Assembly (NCBI GenBank): GCA_033182465.1
Contig: CP137321.1
Coordinates: 1,922,001-1,986,000 of the forward strand
Origin: Sanghuangporus weigelae
Taxonomy: Eukaryota > Basidiomycota > Agaricomycetes > Hymenochaetales > Hymenochaetaceae
Reading direction: 5' to 3'
Length of the DNA stretch: 64,000 nucleotides
The notes under the pieces are model-generated. The model saw only the letters and a list, made by a program, of their open reading frames with translations. It had not been told where the DNA came from and did no database searches. This document shows positions 31,106-42,371 of this stretch, piece after piece; the stretch's first letter is position 1; each line of letters begins with the position of its first letter. The translations under genes were made by a program, and so were the position numbers.

Positions 31106-32040
31106 ATGTTGGCCGCAAAACGCGGTCTATCCACTATTTCGCGGGCATCGTCAAGTCGGACTGTGCTTCGTGTCCGGGAGACACTTAGTCGTCGGTTTTA
31201 CGCCGACGACAGCAATGGCAAGGACGCAAACAGGAACGCTGCATATTCGAAGATACTCAGCGCAGAAGGTAAGTGGTGGCCTGTACGGTAGAAATCACCG
31301 AACGTGTTTTATTCAAAGATTTCGGTTTTCTTCTAGACAATGCGGACAAGGGTGCAAGGGAGGATGTCCCGAGCCCGGAGCAAGGGAAGGCCCCGGATTT
31401 ACCGCCTCGCTATAGTGGTGTGAAGTTACCACCATCAAATCGCGTCAGAGCATCACCGCTCGCTACGAGGCCCGTGGAGCTTCCCTGGCGCCCCAAACGA
31501 ATAGAGTCCAGCCAAAGCCAGACAGACAACTTCAGTTCTTCTCTCGATTTGGACTCCAAAGACCCCGAGCTCGACGAAGCTGCACGAAAAGCCCAGGAAG
31601 CTGTCGGAGGGTCAGTCCCAGACAGTCTCGGAGGACGCAGAGGGAAGGAAAGTGCTGTACCTACCTCGATTCACTATCGCTTGCACGTCCTGGCGCGGTC
31701 AAAGAACTGCATCATGACGTTGGCCGATGAGAATTACAGACGCGTGCTCGTCGTCAGTTCAGGTCGGTGCAAGTTCAAGAACGTCGCGGAGGGCACGTAC
31801 GAAGCCGGCTACCAATGCGCTCTTCGTGTATTTGAGTTCATTCGAAATGAAAAGAAAAGACGTAAGGAGGGGATCAAACTTCATGTTTTCGTCAACGGAT
31901 TTGGACAAGGACGAGGTGCGCTGCTGAAGGCGCTGACGATGTCCGAGGGCAATGGGGTCAGGCAATTAGTTGAAAAGTTGACGGATACGACGCCAATAAA
32001 AGTCGGTGGTGTTCGATTGCAGAAAGCGAGGCGATTATAG
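31106..32040 (+). CDS. MRPS18: mitochondrial small-subunit ribosomal protein uS11m
   Basis: Two exons: 31106-31268 and 31337-32040 (288 aa). The last ~130 residues are a uS11 domain: YRLHVLARSKNCIMTLADEN, VVSSGRCKFKNVAEGTYEAGYQ, KLHVFVNGFGQGRGALLKAL and the basic end VGGVRLQKARRL. The first ~45 residues are Arg/Ser-rich without acidic residues (MLAAKRGLSTISRASSSRT...RRFYADD), a mitochondrial presequence with a likely cleavage site near RRFYA. The middle is a low-complexity linker. uS11m binds the 3' domain of the small rRNA at the platform. Confidence 0.93.
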
Positions 32041-32445
32041 TGTGAGTTGCTTTGTTCCTATGGAAGGTAATATAACCACTAACATTCGCCCTGCTAGAGG
32101 ACGCGGATACTTTTTTCAACAATGGATGTATAGATGTCATCTGCTCAGCGTTGGCTAATACTTCCGCCTCTGATACACATTGAGGTAGACCACTTAATCA
32201 ACTTCAATGCGATATAACGCCCTTCCTTCGTGCAAAATTGTTCAGGCTATGTGATTCCCTCGTATGAGGATTTCTCCACAGGCATATTTATTATGCAAGC
32301 AAAGCGACTGTCATAAGACAAAATTGACGGTCAGAATATGCGCGAAAGGACCAGGCACGGGTACAAAGTGAAAACAAAGAAATGTTCGAACTCGAACAGA
32401 CAACATAATCCGGATGAGAAAGTCAATACGCTATAGCTCCTCTTC
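32041..32445. other. intergenic, no gene seen
   Basis: 405 bp between the uS11m stop and a duplicated 3' gene fragment. No feature is recognised. Confidence 0.4.
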
Positions 32446-32815
32446 AAACTTCTGACTGGTGGGATTATACAGCCTCTGTCCCCCCTTGCAAACTTTCAAG
32501 GCGAACGGCACGTTTTCCTCGTCCCTAGCGAAGTGTCGCACAGTCAACCAGAGGGCCGGGATAAATATCAGAATAGCAAACAACATGCGCGCAATCCACT
32601 GCCGCCAACGGATCGAGAGAACCTCGATGGCATTTTACAAGGTTGCGCTGACTTCCGTGGTCTCTCATCGGTTCCATCCAAATATGCATTCATGCCTACT
32701 ATTTGTGTATATCGATTGAGGCTCTGGCTGACATTCTGGTGGTCTTGCGGCGTCCATGTGGAGAAGGTGTAGCTTTCAAAGTCTTCACTTGCTGGTTGTG
32801 ACGTGAAAGGAAAAT
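32446..32815 (-). pseudogene. duplicated 3' fragment of the neighbouring membrane-protein gene
   Basis: The minus-strand translation aligns with the C-terminal ~115 residues of the gene at 33049-35097. Fragment: SLNRYTQIVGMNAYLDG, then SIRWRQWIARMLFAILIF (membrane helix), LTVRHFARDEENVPFAL and NPTSQKFEEEL-stop. Neighbour: SLNRYTQIAGMSAYLDG and NQKLDEEA-stop. Between the two halves the reading frame shifts once and one TAA interrupts it. Nothing upstream of the fragment continues the gene. It therefore looks like a tandem partial duplication that has decayed. Confidence 0.7.
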
Positions 32816-33048
32816 CTGGTGCCAGTCGGCACGGCTGCGATGATCTCTAAGTATGCTGACGTATATGTTGCTAGTAGTAGATGATAGGACATTAATGGTG
32901 CACACAAACAAAAACGGAGATAACGGGGAAGGGAGGCGTCTCTAGCAATGTCCGCACAAAGTTTTGAAACCTGAAATGACATGAACAAAGTGAAAATAAT
33001 CAAAACAAACGACAACAAGAGAGGAAACGAAATAAAAGGAAGGTTATC

Positions 33049-35097
33049 CTACGCCTCCTCGTCAAGCTTCTGATTGATAGGCGCGTAGTGCTTCTGAATC
33101 CCATCTAGGGTGAACGGCACGAGCTCCTTCTTTTTTCTGAAGTCATGAACCGTCAACACAAGTACCAAAACAGTTATGAGGCCAACAAGCGACGCGCTGA
33201 TAGTCCACTCTAGCCAATGGATCTCCAGGATGTCTACCGAAGACGCGAATATCGCACTAACGTTCGTCGATCCTTCATTCCCGTCCAAATATGCACTCAT
33301 GCCTGCGATTTGTGTATACCGGTTAAGGCTGTCACTGATATTCTGGAGGTCCTGTGGCACCCATATCGAGGAGGGGCTACTTTCAACATCCTCCATCGGA
33401 GGATCGAAGAGAAATTCTGCGGCCAGCCGGCTGAGTTTTGACGATGTTTCCTGGGCTGTTATGACCGCCGAATCCCATGGAATGCCGTTGAGACTCTGGC
33501 CGAGCATACGTGACGTTTCATTCCTGTCTAGGTTGCCTGTAGAACCCTCGCCTTCATTGAATTCAAGGGCCCAGAGCGTAACACCGGAATCCGCTACCGC
33601 GATTGTCGCATCACCAAACTTCATCTGAGGGTCGCAAAACAGGACTGATGCCATGGTGGATATTTCAGAAGTTATTTCGGGAGGCTCGAATCCTGGGTTG
33701 GACGCGATGCTAGTCCAATCATACAAGCCGACAGTTTTCTCGTTGCTTGGAATCCTGGAGAGGTCAATGATGATGCCTGTGGCTCCCGAATCGGAACTCT
33801 TGGCAAAGTTGACAGCCGACTGGTCCGACTGGTCGGCAAGTCCATAGATAAACCAAGCGAAGGAACCATTGCTGGAACCTTTACCAGCAGTAATCTGCAG
33901 AGGGTAGATTCCTAACCGGAAGGAGCTGATAAGTTCGCATGCTTTGAAAGTGGTGAATCACTGTTACCGAAAGTGTATGGAATCACGACAGTATTCACGA
34001 CGGCCTGATAGTCGACTTGCCCCATCATATCGCCGAAGGACCAAGTCGTATTCACACCTATTCCTCCTTGTAGCTCGGGAGCGAGCCATTGACACTTGAA
34101 GTCAAACATAACTGCGTCACTATGATACGTTATCGCATAGAGAGATACGTCGTCATAGAAGTCCATGTAGGTCTGCCTATTTGGCATTCCGAACAGGATA
34201 TGTCCTCCTCTTGCACAAGGGTAACCGGAGGGATCACATATTGCCTGCATACATACGCATTCTTTAGAGATTGGTTGAAGTAGAAGAATAGTATGCTCAC
34301 AAAGTCTGGAGCCGATTGTTCAACCATTGTGACATACTCGAATCGTACGACCTTCTGTGCTAATTCGTTTGCCTTCGATTGGGCTATCTGCGCCTGTCCC
34401 TGGTTCCCGAAAGGGTTTGCTCGGGTGTCTGACACCTGTGTCAAATCAGGTCTAAGGAGGCCGATTGGGATGTCTGCTGGACTGGAAGGGTAGTAGGGTC
34501 CGTGAGATATTGCTGAAGGGGCGACAGAACGAAGAGGCAACAGGAGTAAAGCTATGACAAAACCGATCCTGAAATTAAGAGTCGCACCGCCCGCCAAGGT
34601 GTGTTTCAATTGGTCCCAAAAACCGGACGTTAATGTCGACACACGATCGATATTTCTATCCATCTTGTCTCTAATGAACCACCACTCTCCGGAATAGACC
34701 TCTCAGATCACGTCGACTATCGGCAAAACCGAGATAATCTGCCACAATACGCCGATGATAGAAGACAGTCTATATGTGTTCCATACGAATACAGCCATAC
34801 TCTCGGCATAGTAAGGATTAAAGCCCGTGACATCAGGTCGTATCTTGAATCGCAGCAGTAGCCCGAACCCAAGCCAGAGCCATTCAAGCAACAGGAAAAT
34901 AGCCAGTCGCTTTATACGAGAATTACGTAGGGCCCGTGGTGATCTCGTCTGGGATGGGATGGGTTTAATGGGTATGTCTTCTATACCAAATGAGTCTTCC
35001 TGAAGTAGTTATTATTGGCGCGCGAGTATTTTGGAAAGATAGAAGAATCGACTTACACATCGAAATCTGTCGTAAAGTCATCCGAGCCGCGAGCCAT
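33049..35097 (-). CDS. multi-pass membrane protein of an expanded basidiomycete family; in-frame TGA
   Basis: Four exons: 35097-35059, 34999-34301, 34244-33968 and 33911-33049 (626 codons). Topology: cytosolic MARGSDDFTTDFDED leader; two hydrophobic segments (residues ~45-65 and ~80-108); a third after RVSTLTSGFWDQLKHTL (NFRIGFVIALLLLPLRSVAP); a large probably extracellular domain with several N-glycosylation sites and paired cysteines; a final helix (TISASLVGLITVLVLVLTV); and a basic tail. A TGA at 34705-34703 lies in frame between the second segment and EVYSGEWWFIRDK. Either the gene is a young pseudogene or a 51-nt intron (34750-34700) removes the stop. I recognise the layout as common in Agaricomycetes, but no function is known. 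Confidence 0.65.
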
Positions 35098-36077
35098 GGT
35101 AATTGAGAAGGAAGAAGTAGGATATGTAACGAGATAACTTAAAGACGAAGAGTGGGGTATTTTGTTGCGACTATCTTTCCGTGGAAGTGCGTGCGATTTT
35201 TATGCATGCTGAAAGCGATCCTATTTCGACCGCGCACTATCCGACCGCGTCGCTATCCTACCAACATCCCGAGAAGAATGATCATCAGAATACTCCATGA
35301 GCGTCTAATATCAGTGCTGTACAACCTATTGATGAATTATCTTTCCCATATGACCAGCCAGACGAACTTACTTATTAGACTGACATTCAGCAATGCGCAA
35401 AACGCAGTGCTATAGGTTTGTACTGGCCATTGCCACACCAAATATCCGAGAATGATAAGAATGCTACAGAACAGGGATAGAACCATAGTGAATGTGACCA
35501 TTGTAAAGCCAGAACAACAGGTACATGTTCCATGGCCCATAGACGCCAAGGCAGTCTAATCACTAACGGGGTTGTTTCAGCTAGGACCACAATCAAATCG
35601 GCCTCTTATTTACCAGAACCTTGCTTCGAAAAAACTGCATAACATAGCCTAAGGCTCTTCTTAGCTTGGCGATAGAAGAAATTAAATAAAACTGCCTGCC
35701 AGTAGTGAGTAGGTTCGTATCGAGAACATGTGTTCTGAATCAGCGAGCTTTGATAGGTGCTATGAGTGCGAGACCCCCATGATGGTAGTAGACGTGGACA
35801 TTTGAAATTGTCATAGGCTATGTGCGCGCGCGCGCGAGACTAACGAGATGTCCGTCTCGGAGGCCAACGACTGCCGCGTGATATGTTGCACTGATGTTGT
35901 GTCTTTCCCGCCTCGTTGATCAGATTAGCGCCATGTTCTGTATCTTAAGAAATCTGATCTCACAGATAGTGTCTATTATAAAGTTGCTGGATGTGAGTAT
36001 CAACAGAAAAGAAGCTGTTCCAGGCTACATAAAAATGCCCGAATCAGCGCCTCGGCTAAAGGCGAACCCCTTCATAC
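35098..36077. other. intergenic with a hydrophobic ORF remnant and a GC dinucleotide run
   Basis: On the minus strand 35549-35337 reads a membrane-like sequence (MVTFTMVLSLFCSILIILGYLV) that ends at a stop with no clear continuation. It may be a leftover of another membrane gene. A (GC)n microsatellite lies at ~35823-35837. Nothing else is seen. Confidence 0.35.
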
Positions 36078-37303
36078 CTATAAGCCAAAAAGTCTGACAG
36101 CGTTTCCTCCTCTAACCCCATCCTTATCCGTTTCATCCCAACCTTGCACTCCGTCGATAGCCTCCAAATTTTCCACCACGCTCTTCCATTTTTCTGTTGA
36201 GCTGAGTGGAGGAAAGAAAGGATGGTCTGTGCCAAATAGTATCCTCTGACTTCCCTCACTTCGATCAACTCTACTCGCGGAGTTGCGCGCGGATGAGTTT
36301 ATATCACTATAAGCTTCTGCTCGTGATACGGAGTCTGACACGAAACCAAGCTCCTCTGCACCATAAGCCACTGCGTCGTAGTACAATTTCCCGAGATAAT
36401 AACGGGCATCATGTGCAAGTCGAGTAGATACGATAGGATCGTGTGAAATGCAGGATGCAAGACGTGAAGACAGTGCAGGTAGCGCACCGCCAGAATGTGC
36501 AAGAAGGATTCGCAAATTTGGATGTCTATCGAGGACGCCCGCAAGTATGAGTCGCGTTATAGCAGCTGTCGTCTCCATAGGAAATCCGAGAGCAAGAGGA
36601 AGGACGTGCCCATTTTCGCGTTCTCCAAATGCTCCTGAGGCACCTGCGCCTAGTCCGTAATGTGGATGGAGGAAGACAACAAGCCCCGTAGATGCGAGTG
36701 CCTCCCAAACTGGCTCTAAAGCTTCATCATCCAGTCCATGCCCGATACCACGTGTACCCAGGATAACGCCGCGCAGATGCGGAAGGGATGCTACCTGGGA
36801 GACCGTCTTGAGAATAGACGATGGTGCAATGTCCGGTACGAGCGGTAGGAGGCCAAAGCCGTACAGTCGCCGGAGAGAATTGCCGGTCAAAGTGGGAGAT
36901 GATGCGCAGTAAGCCTCCAAGTCATCGTTCAGATCATGGGCAAGAGGTTCCGCTTCTGCAGGCGAGAGGAAATCCAGCCATGGATTGGCAGAGCTATATG
37001 AACACAACTGGTTACCTTCTTCAATTTCTTCCAACTTCGAACGCGGACAAAAGAAGACCATTTGTACCTTACTACGGACAAATCGATACCGTGCTTGTCC
37101 ATGAATGCAAGCTTTTCCTTCCTGTCCCAATACTGCGGTCCTACCGGCCTTCCTTCACTCGGCTCGTTCTCAAGAATGACCAACCGCTCTTCAGCATTAC
37201 GCTGGACTATACGAGGGACGTTTGAACGCGAACGAAGGACATTTGCATAGCGTGGAAGATAGACATGCGTATGCACGTCGACGAGGAGCCGTCTTGCCGC
37301 CAT
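36078..37303 (-). CDS. ACMSD-like metal-dependent amidohydrolase/decarboxylase
   Basis: Two exons: 37303-37068 and 36993-36078 (383 aa). Amidohydrolase-2 (TIM barrel) family that includes aminocarboxymuconate-semialdehyde decarboxylase and resorcylate decarboxylases. Metal and catalytic residues are in place: HxH in VDVHTHVYLP at the N-terminus, the histidine in LVVFLHPHYGLG, LLAHSGGALP and the aspartate of FGTDHPFFPP. SSANPWLDFLSP just after the junction is typical of ACMSD relatives. The start at 37303 (MAARRLLVDVHTH) places the HxH motif at the usual position. The substrate cannot be told from sequence; a kynurenine-branch or aromatic-acid decarboxylase is likely. The BNA6 gene at 47.9 kb is in the competing quinolinate branch but is not adjacent. 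Confidence 0.88.
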
Positions 37304-37701
37304 GACAAGAGGCAACACCGCGACGTTACTGAAAGCGTATATCGCAAGTTGCTGATAGGCACCGAGGCATCAAAACAGACGACAAGACAGCAAAATAACT
37401 ACAAACATATCGTCAACTTAGGCGTGACTTTAATTTTCGCAAAATGATTGACCAATGACGGGACATTACGAACATTTATCGGGATGATGATCTAGTCGGT
37501 GACATGTAACATTCTATTCTTATGAATAATGATGGGATATAGCATGTCCTACAACTGAAAATATGTCCATTGTTCAAACACGAGATAGAACAAGACTAGT
37601 CCAATAACATTAGGAGAATTTGTATACCGCGACAGAGAGGGGAAGAGCCCAATAAGACGTAGACAAACTATTCGTCTATGTCGGATAGATGAGATGGGAG
37701 A
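37304..37701. other. intergenic, no gene seen
   Basis: About 400 bp of AT-rich sequence, the 5' side of the amidohydrolase gene and the 3' side of the GPI-protein gene. No element is recognised. Confidence 0.4.
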
Positions 37702-38432
37702 TTATGCAAGGAAACCACCAAGCAAGAGAAGACCACCCAAAAGACTGAATTGAGCCTTGTGAGATTGAGCAGCATTGGCAGTCGAGGTCGGGTTTGAATC
37801 GGAAGAGCTCGCTGCAGCATCTGTGGCCCTAATAAGATAACGCATTCTGTCAATCTCGGTCACGCCCTGAACAAATAAGATTTTACTAACGTGGCAGACG
37901 AGGAGACAGTCAGGGAAGTACGCGTGGCGGAACCTGTAGTGCCGGCTGAACCAGAACTGGTCGCGGAACCGGAGGTCACCGTCGAATCGGTTGCAGAGCT
38001 GGTTCCAGCAGTGATATCGAATTCGTCCGATTGAGCGTAAATAGTATCAAGATCATCCTGGCTCCTGACGAGGTTGACACGATAGCTGCCACCGACATTG
38101 AATCCGCCCGATGGAGCGTCGATTGAGACTGAAGTCGCGGACGTTGCGTCTACAAAAGCCGCGAGCAGCTGGTTGTTCTCCGGAAGAACCGAGCGGTCCT
38201 AAGGCGAATTGTAAGTTAGAAGTGCGCTGGCAAATGAAACGGAGAGACGTACGGTATTAGTGAGGACAACTGTGAAGTTGGTGGGATCCGTCGAGACGCG
38301 TTCCCAGGAGAGGGTATTTGAGCCAGTGGAAGCCCAACCTTCGTTTTCATTGGGTGCCAGAATGCGGAGGGCAGATGCACCAAGAGCGACGGCGAGGATG
38401 GAAAGAAAAGCAGCTGCGTGCATTTGTAGCAT
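37702..38432 (-). CDS. secreted Ser/Thr-rich GPI-anchored protein (Kre9/Knh1-type N-domain)
   Basis: Three exons: 38432-38253, 38198-37891 and 37828-37702 (204 aa). It has a signal peptide (MLQMHAAAFLSILAVALGASA) and a small beta-domain (LRILAPNENEGWASTGSNTL...NFTVVLTN...GGSYRVNLVRSQDDLDTIYAQSDEFDI), the fold seen at the start of many fungal Ser-Thr-rich GPI proteins. A short Ser/Thr/Ala linker follows, then a C-terminal hydrophobic tail (FSLLGGLLLLGGFLA) preceded by small residues, which is a GPI-attachment signal. It probably sits in the wall or outer membrane leaflet. The length is normal for this group. The GPI-remodelling enzyme BST1 is the next gene upstream on the same strand, probably by chance. 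Confidence 0.85.
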
Positions 38433-38972
38433 GTTTGTAAATATTAGTTTCTGTGTCAAGTGAAGGAGTGTAGGCCCTTAAAAATGAGGAAAATTGACAG
38501 TGATTATGTGAATTCAAAGAAGAGGAGAGGAAGAGAGAATGGTGGCATATACTTATATATGGCCAGGAACACCTGTCTGCGGCTGTGTCCGGTTGCAGCA
38601 CTTTTCGGGCGGGCGCGACTCACCGGCGTGGACGGTTGGTTGATGCAGATCATTTCCATTCAGCCTCCTCTTCCGTATAAGTCGGTATTGTTGTGAAAAG
38701 AAAGGCTATACGACGTTCAGGGAGATTTGCACGCCTTACGCTCAGAGGCAGTATGACAGAAGACTTGGGCTGCCAGTACATGCGTATGAGATCATCTGCT
38801 TCCCATAAGGATGCACTGAAACTCGAAGAGAACTTAGAACTGCGACCGCTTCTCTATTCTATATTACATTACTTAGTAGTCCCATCTACCAAAAGGCGAG
38901 GTGGCGATATACAAGAACGTGGCGGTAGCACAGCACGGCAAGCCGCACCCCGCCCGGACACCATGCGAAAAA
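38433..38972. other. intergenic: 5' side of the GPI protein, 3' side of BST1
   Basis: 540 bp with no supported gene. An open frame on the plus strand from 38693 runs into the antisense of the last BST1 exon and is not supported. Confidence 0.4.
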
Positions 38973-41900
38973 TTAAATCTCCCGAACATCGGCGACACTC
39001 GCCGTATTCGTGGTCTTCGTGCCGTGAAAGTATCGCGGAGCAACTCGAAAGCACAGGAGTGCTAAAGTTGGCCAGTTCAGTGCTTCGTACATGCGGTACG
39101 TCGAGCGTGGGCCAACTAAAAATGCGACGAATGCGCCAAGAGCATACAGATAAGGGATTGGAATCGCTTCCCACCTATTTACAAAAATAATCGATTAACA
39201 CTTATTTATCTCGATGAAATTCGAGCGACAAGCCTGTGCCTTCGCTGGAAGAGCGGGTCTCGACTGGTCGCCATGGCATAGGTAAGAGCTACAAATGACA
39301 GTGAATTGAACACGAAATGATCGCCATCAAATGGCGTAGATAGACCGGCGGTGGCAAGCGTCCTTACCCACACGGCAAGCACGGGCGCGACAACAGGTAG
39401 GCACCATGTCATCGCGAGCAGGACAAGCAACTTCTGGTTACGCACGTTCGAAACAGCTTGATCACCAGGAGATGATTGTAGGAGAATGGCGGAATGATGT
39501 AAGTGGATCAGATAGCAAGCCAGAAAGGCAACCTGCCAGGGTATAAATAGGAAGACGAGTAAACTCATAATCGATACGGTGGCCAATCCCGTGCGGAGCG
39601 AAGATGCCTGTTCTCGGGAGTCTTCATCGGTCGTTCTATGAACGCGAATTAATTTCACTTGCCCTCGCCAGGGAAAGAAAGGAGCACACCTTGAAAATCG
39701 TGAGATCAACTTTCCGTACGGCAGCAAAAATATCAACAGAACGATCCAGGACAGAATGACCAGACCACATGATATGAGCAAAAGCAAGGAAGCCAAAAGG
39801 ACAAACATCGGTTCGCCGACGTTTCCAAGCCAAAAGGCACTTGGTAAGGGAATAATTGAAACCACTGTGAAAAGCACCATAGCGCGAGGCAACAGTCGAA
39901 CAAGGGAACCGAAGGACTGAAAAGGAGAGGGCATTGGGGCTGAAATATTATCAGGAACTGCTCTTCGTGCTTTCAGTACAGCTTGGTGTACTCACCGCCT
40001 GCATCCCACACAGACCAACTCGCATAAGACAGGTAACAAACCACTCCTGCGCTCCACGTTAATATTGCATTCCAATACCTACCTCCCCATCGTCCAAAGC
40101 TATTCCACCAGTCAATAGTGATAGTAAGTGTTTCTACCCCGCATTCGCCGGAAGAATAAACGGTCAGGTTTAATCCCCTTGAGTAAAGTTTACGAAGTTC
40201 ATTTGACAGGGGAAGGAAGGGTGCGGAAGAATGATCGTGCAGAAGGAATGGTTGACCCTCCAGGAGGCGATGGAAATGGGCTTCATGCGGACCAGATGTA
40301 TGCAGCAAAAGCGGGGGTAGCAGTGAATCTAACCGAAAGAATCCTTTCAATCAGAAAAAGCGAAAAGGAATCCGCATTGTACGAACCTTTACACGATCCC
40401 GACAGCTTTGCACGCGCACGATAGACAATCAATACATCGGACAAAAGGCTTGGAAATGAAATTTCAGTCCTTAAGGAGATCGGATCGAGATGAACGTCAA
40501 TAACGCGGAAAAGCGGAGCTATAGAAAGTATGAGCTCGGATAGGAAATCAAATGGCAAAATACTGACCGAATGAGTTGGCATAGTTCGCGAGAGAATGCT
40601 CATTCTCAATCGTCACCACGGCCCAGCCTTTGTTGGTATCGCTCTGGACTTCAATTTGAATCCACTCCCCCGGAAATTCGTTATGACGGGGTGGTAATTG
40701 AGCCATAAAGACTACTACGCCGTCTGACTCGTCGACTCCTTCACGAGGTACCGGGAACGGTTTTTCAGAATCGGGATTAGGTATAAGTCTGAGTGAACTC
40801 GGTTCGATAAGTTCGCAGATCGGAATAGGATCGTCAACAGTATCTTGAACAACCTCATTCCTACATGAGTGTACAGACATCTTCAAAGGTAATGGATCAG
40901 CTGGGGATACAGAAAGAATAGTCCCTTGAGAGAGATAGACCACGAGATTGCGGATACGATCGTTATGATCGTCATAAGGGATCTTCAGCCTGAACGAGTT
41001 GAATCCACGAGGATTCTTGATAATGAGCGGGAAGGCCTCTTCAGACACTGAAATAGGATCCTTGATCGTTAATGCAGTGGTATCTGCATCTCCTAACTCA
41101 GGCTTTGACGGGCCGATCCCGTCTCTGAACCAATAATCCAGAATCTGACCGATATCATGACTTGTTCTTGAACCTCCAAGCTCTAACACAGCTCGCGCAA
41201 CGCGCCAACGGACCTGATGACACCAGACCATCTCTCGGTGTCCCACTCCCGACCAGCAGCCGTCAAGAGAACTCGTGAATACCGTCTCTCGATAGCCCGT
41301 GGTGTCTCCTGCATCAGAAAGTAATGTGCAGAACTCCGAAGGAATCATGGTATCAGTTATCCCACCACACACGCTCAGAATTGGTGTTGGATCATAAGCG
41401 AGTCGCATCTGGACATCTGCATAGATTGCATCCATGCGTGAGTCAAAGCGGGCGGGCGGAACGCCATGAGGTGTGGACATTGTTATAATCGTAGCGATTT
41501 GGGATGCCGGCAAGAGAGCTGTCGCGACGATGCCGCCCATGGAGTGGCCCAAGATTATTATTTTCGTATCGGGAGGATAAAGTGAAAGTATGTATGAGAT
41601 GGCATCCGCACTGTACTGACGCTGAGAGGCCAGAGTAGGGCCGTGGAAAGCAGATAGGTCCTCATTGAAATCGACTGTGTAGGAAAGCTCACTTTCAGAC
41701 TCTAGCACTTTATCGATGCAGTGCAACCTTACCTGCAAAAACGTCTAGGGATTTCAGATTGCGGGAAGAAAATTCCCGATTTATGTGCGACGGCGACGAG
41801 TAGTATTGTCGCGAAGCGGAGGAAGCTATTGAACGGACTTGATGCGCTGACCCGGCGTTGCCAGGTATAAACAATACAGGCATTCCTCGTAGCTTTGATG

Positions 41901-42174
41901 TTTATCCATTACTTGCTTTACTCCGTATGGGAACTGTACACACCTCATTCTGCGGGTCCCAGCCGACCTCACGATATAACATGAGTCGGTAGCGGGACGC
42001 AAGGCTTGGTGAAGTCCACGACGCGTTGAAGCCTGTAAGGAGGACGTAAGACGGAGACATGTAGGACATCCGACATCCTTGCGGCGATATTTTGGCCGGT
42101 GTATCGAATGCTGAATACGCGAGAAGCAAGATCAAGACGAAAGCCGCGCCTGCAAGGAACACGACTCTCAGCAT
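38973..42174 (-). CDS. BST1: GPI inositol-deacylase
   Basis: Eight exons: 42174-41944, 41892-41733, 41674-40568, 40518-40387, 40328-39996, 39939-39690, 39635-39234 and 39174-38973 (938 aa). It removes the inositol acyl chain from GPI anchors in the ER (PGAP1/Bst1). Signatures: an N-terminal membrane anchor ([18 protein letters not shown]), [22 protein letters not shown], the serine nucleophile in [38 protein letters not shown], and at least six C-terminal membrane spans. Intron 7 (39233-39175) starts CAG|GCTTGT (GC-AG); using it adds the conserved end [19 protein letters not shown]. Without it translation stops at 39206. Intron 6 (39689-39636, 54 nt) is in phase and has no stop, so it could be retained. 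Divergent from VPS60 by 197 bp. Confidence 0.92.
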
Positions 42175-42371
42175 CTCAATCGGTGCATAATAATACGGTT
42201 TGAAAACAAGATGTGATTGTCGCGTCGATCATGCGGAACCAGCCTCAACTTGATTCTGTACCGCGATCATCCCGTCTGCCAGTATACATACAACGCGTCG
42301 CTTGAGCTCGCATCGTCTCCCACATTACCGTCGTTATTTCTCTTTAATCCATCCGTCTATACCAACTAAGA
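42175..42371. promoter_or_regulatory. 197-bp bidirectional promoter, BST1 / VPS60
   Basis: Head-to-head start codons of two endomembrane-pathway genes. No defined element is recognised. Confidence 0.45.

Noticed and set aside
34700-34750. 51-nt intron removing the in-frame TGA as the preferred model
   Set aside because: The donor (GTATTG) is weak and the excised part belongs to a hydrophobic segment. Kept as an alternative rather than the main call.
35823-35837. GC dinucleotide run as a possible Z-DNA or regulatory element
   Set aside because: Short simple repeat in an intergenic gap with no supporting context.
38693-39190. Plus-strand 165-codon open frame
   Set aside because: Its right half is exactly antisense to the last BST1 exon, whose minus-strand reading gives a conserved membrane C-terminus. 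The plus frame has no family resemblance.
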